This document shows positions 48,758 through 54,162 of a stretch of 54,162 bases of DNA, piece by piece. A model generated the notes under the pieces. That model saw only the letters and a list, made by a program, of their open reading frames with translations, was not told where the DNA came from and did not search any database. The stretch's first letter is position 1. Each line of letters opens with the position of its first letter. The translations under genes were made by a program, and so were the position numbers. This DNA is from Solobacterium sp. (GTDB lineage: Bacteria; Bacillota_I; Bacilli_A; Erysipelotrichales; Erysipelotrichaceae), in NCBI GenBank assembly GCA_017512725.1, contig JAFWEW010000008.1, forward strand, positions 1-54,162, read 5' to 3'.

Positions 48758-49484
48758 TCTTCTTACACGGCCTAATACATGTAATTTGAGTGCCGAAGCG
48801 CAGCTGTTAATAACTGATGCATGGGCTGGGGCAGATAATGAAGGCTGTTTTAACATTATCCCCGCATTAAAGTATCGGGGCCTTCAAATCACTTCAGATT
48901 CGTTTGTCTCAGCAACAAGCAGGCGGAATTCTTATTTGGAACCTCCCTTGATACTTCTTTATGAAGGGATAGTCTATGCGCAACAGTTTATTGAGGTAAA
49001 CAAAGGACTTTTGACTTCCGTTGCATTTAGGCCTTCGGTGTATCGCTGGATGCTTTTTGATCGGTATCCAACTGTCATACGATTTGAGGAAAACTATCTG
49101 CTTGCAGAACTCGCATCCTGTAAACAGCAATCCAGACAGAATATACTCATCAAACACTTGAAGGACCTTAAAGAAGTTGATGAATCCTTGGATCTTAAAT
49201 TAATCGACTGTCCCAACAATAATAAAGCAACCTACAAGCCTAACCTTCATGAATTTGCGGAGTATGTAGTTGAAAACGGATTGTGGTTCGATTTTCAGGC
49301 CTTTTGGACATTAAATGAGGGTCATGGCTGGAAAGGAGACTGGAAAGAAAACTGCAGAATATTTGCAGGCAATCATGCACTAAAAAACCCAAAAGAACAA
49401 TACATTCCGAAATACCTTATCGAAAAAAAGGCTGAGGAATTCTGTCAGTCGCAGCAAAGAAAGGAAACACATGGCGATTTATAA
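48738..49484 (+). CDS. Replication/replisome-organiser-like protein
   Basis: The N-terminal segment CNLSAEAQLLITDAWAGADNEG followed by a region probably forming a winged helix, and the end segment FAEYVVENGLWFDFQAFWTL with HGWKGDWKENCRIFAG, resemble phage and plasmid replisome organiser proteins (DnaD/replication-loader type). This is pattern resemblance only. Length is 248 residues. It overlaps the preceding gene by 20 nt and the integrase gene by 14 nt, so the three are translated in tandem. Confidence 0.5.
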   Translation: MPIIRSDLLTRPNTCNLSAEAQLLITDAWAGADNEGCFNIIPALKYRGLQITSDSFVSATSRRNSYLEPPLILLYEGIVYAQQFIEVNKGLLTSVAFRPSVYRWMLFDRYPTVIRFEENYLLAELASCKQQSRQNILIKHLKDLKEVDESLDLKLIDCPNNNKATYKPNLHEFAEYVVENGLWFDFQAFWTLNEGHGWKGDWKENCRIFAGNHALKNPKEQYIPKYLIEKKAEEFCQSQQRKETHGDL

Positions 49485-50574
49485 GGACGGGAAAACATAT
49501 ACAGTTCGTTTTCATACATCGGGCGGCAAGACAATCGTGAAGCGTGGGTTTCATACGAAAAGCGAAGCCAGGCATTTTGAGAATGAAATACGCAAGAGTA
49601 AGGACAACATACCGGAACGCAAGACATTTGAAGAAGTATTTAACGAAATGAATTCGAGGTATTTATTACGAGAAGATAGGTCGACGCACAACGAAACGAC
49701 AAGCGTTTATAAAAACCATATTGCTGAAGTATTCCCTGTAAAGAAGATCATTTCAAAGATATCATCCGACGACATCGAAGAATTCCGTGTAAAACTCGCT
49801 GAAACAGGGGCAAGCAATTTCACTATCAACAAAACAACCGAAGTCGTAAAAAGAACCTTTAATTATGGAATAAAGAAAAAGTATACATATATCAATCCAG
49901 CAGCATACTGTGAGAAGCTCAAACATACGAAGAAACCAATAGATTTTCTGAACTACAAAGAATTTTGCACATTAATGAGCGTGGTTGAAAACCCTAGAGA
50001 CAGGGCGATGTATTACGTCTTTTTTTACAATGGTTTGCGAATTGGTGAACTTCGCGGAATTAAATGGAGAGACGTTGACTTCTTCAATCTCACTATCCAT
50101 ATAAACAAACATATTGTTGAGCCGGGAAATCGAAGTTTTAAACCTGTTCCCGGGAGGAAGAATACAGGAGACTACTTTTCAGAGATTGATCCCGAGACCG
50201 CTGATCAATTAAAAAAATGGCTAGAAATTGCCAAAAAGATTGATGGATGGAATGTGGACTTCTATGTATTCGGGGACATTTCCCCTTTTGGAAGAACAAC
50301 AATCTCAAGCTGGATTAAGCGTGATGTCGAAGCGGCAGGAATCAAAAAGCATATCCATCCGCACTGCTTCCGGCACTCATGTGTTTCATTTCTATGGAAT
50401 TACAGTGACCTTAATGAACAAGACATTGCAGACAGAATCAATGACAGTGTTGAGGTGGTTAAAAAGACGTACGCACACATCTTTAAGTCCAAAAAGGGAA
50501 AATATGCGAAGGCTATTAGGGATGCCATAGATAAAGCGAAGAATACAGAGCTATTTTCAGACGATGAGGAGTAA
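49471..50574 (+). CDS. int: Tyrosine recombinase/integrase
   Basis: The N-terminal arm-binding domain (about 1-45, MAIYKDGKTYTVRFHTSGGK style) is followed by a core-binding SAM-like domain (about 60-150) and the catalytic domain. Catalytic residues are visible: Arg in GLRIGELRG (about 191), His-x-x-Arg in HPHCFRHSC (about 295), and the Tyr nucleophile in VKKTYAHIF (about 332). All are present, so the integrase should be active. Length (367) is normal. It overlaps the preceding gene by 14 nt. Confidence 0.95.
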   Translation: MAIYKDGKTYTVRFHTSGGKTIVKRGFHTKSEARHFENEIRKSKDNIPERKTFEEVFNEMNSRYLLREDRSTHNETTSVYKNHIAEVFPVKKIISKISSDDIEEFRVKLAETGASNFTINKTTEVVKRTFNYGIKKKYTYINPAAYCEKLKHTKKPIDFLNYKEFCTLMSVVENPRDRAMYYVFFYNGLRIGELRGIKWRDVDFFNLTIHINKHIVEPGNRSFKPVPGRKNTGDYFSEIDPETADQLKKWLEIAKKIDGWNVDFYVFGDISPFGRTTISSWIKRDVEAAGIKKHIHPHCFRHSCVSFLWNYSDLNEQDIADRINDSVEVVKKTYAHIFKSKKGKYAKAIRDAIDKAKNTELFSDDEE

Positions 50575-50579
50575 CAATT

Positions 50580-51273
50580 ATGAGAAAAGTGTTGGTGGTA
50601 TCTAACGAAAAAGGAGGAACCGGAAAAACGACGACCTCTGTAAATCTCGCAGCTGTCTTTCATGGCTTCGGCAACCGGGTCCTGTTAATTGACAGTGACC
50701 CGCAGATGAATGCCACAAGCTCCCTTGGTTGCAACGGCAGAAATGAAAATAACTATGCCGATCTGCTAAACGGAGTGAAGTATGTACGGGAGTGTATTCT
50801 CCACACCGAATACTGCGATCTGATTCCCGCCTCCGCAAGACTCGGAGTCACGGAGAAGATACTGGCATCGATGGGTAATCATTATCAGCTTGCGGAGGCT
50901 CTGGAAGACATGAACGAATATGACTACGTCATCATCGATTGCCCGCCAAGGATGGACGAACTGGTACGGAACGCTTTTGTCGCTGCAACGGATGTGATCG
51001 TACCAATGAGTACATCTTCCTACAGCATGGACGGTCTGATGCAGGTGTATTCCACGATCCGGATGGTAAAGAAATACGAGAATCCGGGTCTGAATATAAA
51101 CGGTCTCTTCCCCGTTTCGGACAGAGGATCCGGAAAAGATACACAAGGAACTCACAAAGGTAAAAGCAGTCACTCTGTTTCGAAGTGCGGGAGTGGCCTC
51201 GATCCCGAGTGAAAAACCATCACTTGGTCAGCTGCTCAATTCTTACATGGAACGCTGCTCAATATGTTCGTAA
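50580..51273 (+). pseudogene. parA: ParA-family ATPase, frameshifted
   Basis: The deviant Walker A KGGTGKTT (about residues 11-18), DSDPQMNATSSL and DCPPRMDELVRNAF identify a ParA/Soj-type partition ATPase. After NINGLF (near 51110) the frame becomes unlike ParA and stops at 51212, while the next frame continues with KIHKELTKVKAVTLFRS and ends at 51273. A one-base insertion near 51110-51130 explains this. The gene starts 6 nt after the integrase. Loss of the C-terminus should impair ParA function. Confidence 0.75.
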
Positions 51274-52658
51274 GTGTGTTTCTTCGAAATACATCCGCCG
51301 GAGAAATGGGAGACCGGTTCTGGTACGAGCTGGCTTCTGGCTATCTCAAGGCTGCGATCGGGTATGCGGCATATAAACGGGAAACAACGGTCATCAGTGA
51401 TCTCAAATCCCTTTATACAGGATTGTTTCCGGATCTTTCTTACAAGGAGGTAAGTGAAATATTCAATTCCAAAGCTTCTATAAAGGAATGCAAAAACCGT
51501 CTGTTTCACGACGCACTGAGCAAAGGAGTCGAATGGAATCAGATTTCAAAATATATATCCAATGTTGAACGTATGGCTCCTCCCTTTACGATCCAGCAAG
51601 TTCATAACCTTCTTATGGATTTCGATCCGGTGGAAGAAGCGTACAGAAACGACAAATTCATTCCTGATACCTTCATCGGAAAGATCGCATATAAAACCTG
51701 TTCCCAGCGAGCATTATCGGAGAACGTAAAAGCTTCCGGTATTCTTGGGACACTTGGCAAGCTTTCCCTTTTCACGGACGAAAAACTTTCGTTCAACCTA
51801 TCGGAACCTGGCATTGATCTTCGAGATATTAACAAAAACCCATGTGCAGTATTCCTGATTAGTCCGGAGGACAACGCGGATATGCGAGCTATCACCAGTC
51901 TGTTCATAACCTTCGCATTCGTAAATGCAAAGGAAACCTATGACAAGGCGCGTCAGGTATCAGAGTCACAAGGTATAAAGAATCCGACGCTGCCACTCTC
52001 GATTATCCTGGATGAGTTTCACTCGATCGGTGTTATCGGAGGCACACCGGATGTATTCGTCACGTATATGTCAGATTCGCGTAAGCGACTGATCCATATC
52101 AATCTGATCATTCAGAACATCACGCAGATTGCCTCACTTTACGGAAAAAGTAACGCAGAAACGATCATATCCAACTGTAATACCACGCTGTTTTTCGGCG
52201 CGAATGATCCTGAAACAAAACGGTATATTTCCGAACTCAGCGGCCAGGTTACTGTTATGACGGACAGCTACGGCGGGACCTACGCTGAAGAAACAAGTAT
52301 GTCATCAGGAAAACGGAATTTACTGACGCCGGATGAGGCAGGAAGGATCCGCAATGAGGTAATCGTATTCCGTCACGGCTGTTATCCATTGCGGCTGAAT
52401 ATTTTCGATTATCGAAGCCTCCCTGTTTTCCGGAGCGGAGATACACGGAAAGTATCACTTGCGGAAAGTACAGTCCCATTCGAGCAGAGGTACAGAGATC
52501 CATACCGAATAAAGGAAGACAGAAAATCGTTAAACACGGCTGTACAACACATGCTTGAAGATGATCGTCGTCTATCACTGGAATGTACTATTCCATGGGA
52601 AGACCCATGGTTAAAACGATCGCGAAAAAACAGGCAGAGGCTGCTGGAACGAAACTGA
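51264..52658 (+). pseudogene. Type IV coupling protein (VirD4/TraG-like), 5'-truncated
   Basis: The 464-residue frame contains the C-terminal half of a coupling protein: GDRFWYELASGYL at its start, Walker B ILDEFHSIGVI (about 250), IQNITQIASLYG and TLFFGANDPETKRYISELSG. The N-terminal membrane segments and Walker A P-loop, which should precede GDRFW, are missing. The frame begins inside the tail of the broken parA gene with no ribosome site, so a deletion has joined the two genes. The protein cannot be a functional DNA pump. Confidence 0.85.
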
Positions 52659-52709
52659 AAAGCTTAATTAATCAGAAAACACTATCAATCACATTAGGAG
52701 GAAAACAAC

Positions 52710-53054
52710 ATGTCAGACGGTGATTACTGGGATGGTTATAACGCAGGAAGAAGTGACGGTGAAGCGTCAGCAAGAAGAAGTACCGATAATTATGAAAAGT
52801 CGATACTTCATTTGATCACGACGATCGTAATGTCAAATGTTGAATACGAGGATAAGGATGAATTCTGGAAGAAGAGCCAAAGCGAAGTACGAAGAATTGC
52901 AAAAGGTATTCGGAAGGACGCAGAATCCAAAAACTATTTTGAGCTGATTTTAGCGCCGGTTTATATTCTCGGAGTTTGTTTTGAAATTATAGGCGGATTG
53001 TTCGAATTGTTTATGAAAGGAGTCAGACGTACTCTGGATGAAATATCAAGATAA
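52710..53054 (+). CDS. Small protein of unknown function with a hydrophobic C-terminal segment
   Basis: This 114-residue protein has a Gly/Asp/Ser-rich start, a charged helix and a hydrophobic stretch at about 80-100 (LILAPVYILGVCFEIIGGLF), so it may be membrane-associated. AGGAGG lies upstream of the ATG. I recognise no family. It overlaps the next gene by 17 nt. Confidence 0.6.
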   Translation: MSDGDYWDGYNAGRSDGEASARRSTDNYEKSILHLITTIVMSNVEYEDKDEFWKKSQSEVRRIAKGIRKDAESKNYFELILAPVYILGVCFEIIGGLFELFMKGVRRTLDEISR

Positions 53055-53268
53055 GATCAACGAACTGCGGAAAATTGCGGATATCAACGGAAGGTATGTT
53101 TCGATTCCTTTGTTTGAAGATGGATATTTTTGTACAGTCGATTACGGCGGAACCGATGCATTTTCCGGCACACTTGAAGAGGTCATCGAATGGGAAAAGG
53201 GTTATACATCATATATCAAATGGGAGAAAAACCATGGTAAAGGTCAGGATGACAGGAACAAAAGATGA
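53038..53268 (+). CDS. Small protein of unknown function, 76 residues
   Basis: A short acidic protein with aromatic residues (YVSIPLFEDGYFCTVDYGG) and no recognised domain. It overlaps the previous gene by 17 nt and the next by 35 nt, consistent with a cargo operon. The ribosome site is weak. Confidence 0.5.
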   Translation: MKYQDKINELRKIADINGRYVSIPLFEDGYFCTVDYGGTDAFSGTLEEVIEWEKGYTSYIKWEKNHGKGQDDRNKR

Positions 53269-53443
53269 GTTAGAACGTGCATTGTCACAGTTTAGAGAAG
53301 CTGAAGGAATTCACATATATTCTGAATCGGATTACTACAAGAATCGCGGCGCGACTGAATACTATCGTATATATCTTGAATGTGAATTTGATAACGATGG
53401 ATACAAGCGAATACCTGATAGGCAGCTTACCAGCATTCAATAA
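53234..53443 (+). CDS. DUF3970-like small protein
   Basis: Starting at the ATG at 53234 (GGGAG about 9 nt upstream) this 69-residue protein reads MVKVRMTGTKDELERAL, then HIYSESDYYKNRGATEYYRIYLE, resembling DUF3970 proteins found on plasmids and integrative elements. The longer open frame from 53075 would overlap the previous gene heavily and has no ribosome site. Function is unknown. Confidence 0.6.
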   Translation: MVKVRMTGTKDELERALSQFREAEGIHIYSESDYYKNRGATEYYRIYLECEFDNDGYKRIPDRQLTSIQ

Positions 53444-53531
53444 GGTACCGTGCCCCGGGCTCCTCCGCTCACACAAAAGCGATTCATATAACTGCATTGC
53501 TGAAATCAATTGAAAGGAAGTGATAATTCAA

Positions 53532-53645
53532 ATGCCAGCGAAGAAAAACTGGATTATTCGATAATTGGTGCTGCAATCAAAATGTATCGTCAGAAGAACG
53601 GTATGAGCCTGGATGATCTTTCAGAATATGGATTATTTAACGCTT
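53532..53645 (+). pseudogene. XRE-type regulator remnant, frameshifted
   Basis: AAGGAAG precedes an ATG that reads MPAKKNWIIR and stops. If one A is restored to the A-run at about 53541-53548, the frame becomes MPAKKKLDYSIIGAAIKMYRQKNGMSLDDLSE, the start of an XRE HTH protein. The similarity ends near 53636, so the 3' part is also lost. Confidence 0.65.
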
Positions 53646-53650
53646 ACAAT

Positions 53651-53681
53651 GATGCGGTTTCAAATCGCATCTTTTTTGTCA
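53651..53681 (+). terminator. Terminator at the end of the element's plus-strand genes
   Basis: GATGCG-GTTTCAAAT-CGCATC is followed by TTTTTT. Confidence 0.75.
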
Positions 53682-53841
53682 TCATCACCAAGATATGTTT
53701 GATGCAATATATTTGTCATTGGACATCATCCTTTAACGATGACAGTTTTGCAAGTTTTGCCAATAAGCTGAAGTTTAGTTAAAAAGTTGCAGCTGGGAAA
53801 ATGGTCTTAAATATCACATTTATTGTTGATTCTGGAACAAC

Positions 53842-53868
53842 ACAAAAACGGACCATAGTGATCCGTTC
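53842..53868 (-). terminator. Terminator after the right-edge gene
   Basis: On the minus strand AACGGA-TCACTATGG-TCCGTT is followed by TTTGTGTT, 37 bp after the stop of the partial gene. Confidence 0.75.
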
Positions 53869-53904
53869 TATATATACAGGATATTAATCTTTTGCATAAG
53901 TTGC

Positions 53905-54162
53905 TCAGTCAAGTTCGTCATGGTAACAGATGATGTCGCTATACACATAAACATAAGTGTTGCATTTCTTACAGCGAAAGATATCGCGGGGACGCGGATA
54001 CGTACTAAACCTGGACGCAAAGAACTGCCATGAAAAGTCATCACGGTTGTCGTTGCCGCATGTACAGCTGACTAGTGCCTGATTGTGTTCAAAGCCTCCC
54101 GCAATCTTTTCAAGCTCTTCATCACGAACTTCCTGCAGGCAGATCTTATTTAGATTAAATCC
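53905..54162 (-). CDS. C-terminal part of a Cys-pair (zinc-ribbon-like) protein, runs off right edge
   Basis: The minus-strand frame is open from the window edge to a TGA at 53905 (85 residues visible). It holds SCTCGND and RCKKCNTY, two Cys pairs about 40 residues apart, suggesting a zinc-binding fold. It has no recognised family. A clear terminator follows. It may be the first chromosomal gene after the element, or its last gene. Confidence 0.65.
   Translation of the reverse strand, partial: GFNLNKICLQEVRDEELEKIAGGFEHNQALVSCTCGNDNRDDFSWQFFASRFSTYPRPRDIFRCKKCNTYVYVYSDIICYHDELD

Larger units (their letters stand above)
47575..53870. mobile_element. Decayed integrative (conjugative-type) element
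   Basis: This AT-rich block carries a divergent XRE regulator, excisionase-like gene, replication-like protein, tyrosine integrase, frameshifted parA, truncated coupling protein, small cargo ORFs and a frameshifted XRE remnant. No relaxase or mating-pore genes are present, so it cannot transfer on its own. The boundaries are estimates from composition and gene content. Confidence 0.7.

Noticed and set aside
53921-53928. TGTTACCA on the minus strand as right attachment site
   Set aside because: It is only 8-9 bp, lies in coding sequence, and cannot be distinguished from chance without an empty site.
1-54162. CRISPR arrays, rRNA or tRNA genes, known riboswitches
   Set aside because: No regularly spaced repeats of CRISPR type and no tRNA, rRNA or recognisable riboswitch core was found in the intergenic regions read.

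Overview
The window looks like a chromosome segment of a Gram-positive member of the Bacillota, most likely an Erysipelotrichia-type anaerobe. This rests on the rapZ-yvcK-whiA operon, AddAB instead of RecBCD, Lgt without outer-membrane genes, clear AGGAGG-type ribosome binding sites and moderate GC. The class-level placement is an inference. No rRNA or tRNA genes were seen.

Layout. 1-2.6 kb: the 5' end of an IS200/IS605 tnpA running off the left edge, a CpXC-domain gene, and gap, with near-identical terminators after the last two. 2.6-6.7 kb: rapZ-yvcK-whiA-small membrane protein-GNAT, all on the minus strand and overlapping. 6.8-11.0 kb: a tandem AAA+ protein with one dead and one intact ATPase module, an XpaC-like membrane protein and an unknown protein. 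11.1-17.4 kb: a deformylase-like gene divergent from addB-addA. 17.5-26.1 kb: an M20 hydrolase, a cyclase-family hydrolase, a DUF349 protein, rpiB, lgt, a DUF308 membrane protein, a CapA-like protein and several unknowns.

26.3-30.9 kb: a convergent pair of c-di-GMP proteins (EAL and HD-GYP), both with degenerate GGDEF domains. 31.1-38.9 kb: a hydroxy-acid catabolic locus (glycerate 2-kinase, FCD-type GntR regulator, tartronate-semialdehyde-reductase-like enzyme, GntP permease, split UxaA-type dehydratase, LarA-family racemase). A TtuC/DmlA-type tartrate/D-malate dehydrogenase at 44.4-45.5 kb may feed the same chemistry. 39.0-44.3 kb: a TetR regulator, a very large MscS-family protein with two predicted extracytoplasmic sensor regions, and an intact GGDEF diguanylate cyclase with its own extracytoplasmic sensor. 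45.6-47.4 kb: a zinc-ribbon/coiled-coil protein of unknown function.

47.6-53.9 kb: an AT-rich decayed integrative element. It has a divergent XRE regulator, an excisionase-like DUF3173-type gene, a replication-like protein, a tyrosine integrase, a frameshifted parA, a 5'-truncated type IV coupling protein, small cargo genes and a frameshifted XRE remnant. A cysteine-pair protein continues off the right edge.

Most notable: the sensor-MscS protein beside a sensor-GGDEF gene; the inactive/active AAA+ tandem with its XpaC-like partner; the complete LarA active site inside a UxaA/GntP/GarR locus; four 13-bp tandem repeats over the main promoter of the integrative element; and three genes whose -10 boxes sit so close to the start codon that leaderless mRNAs are likely.
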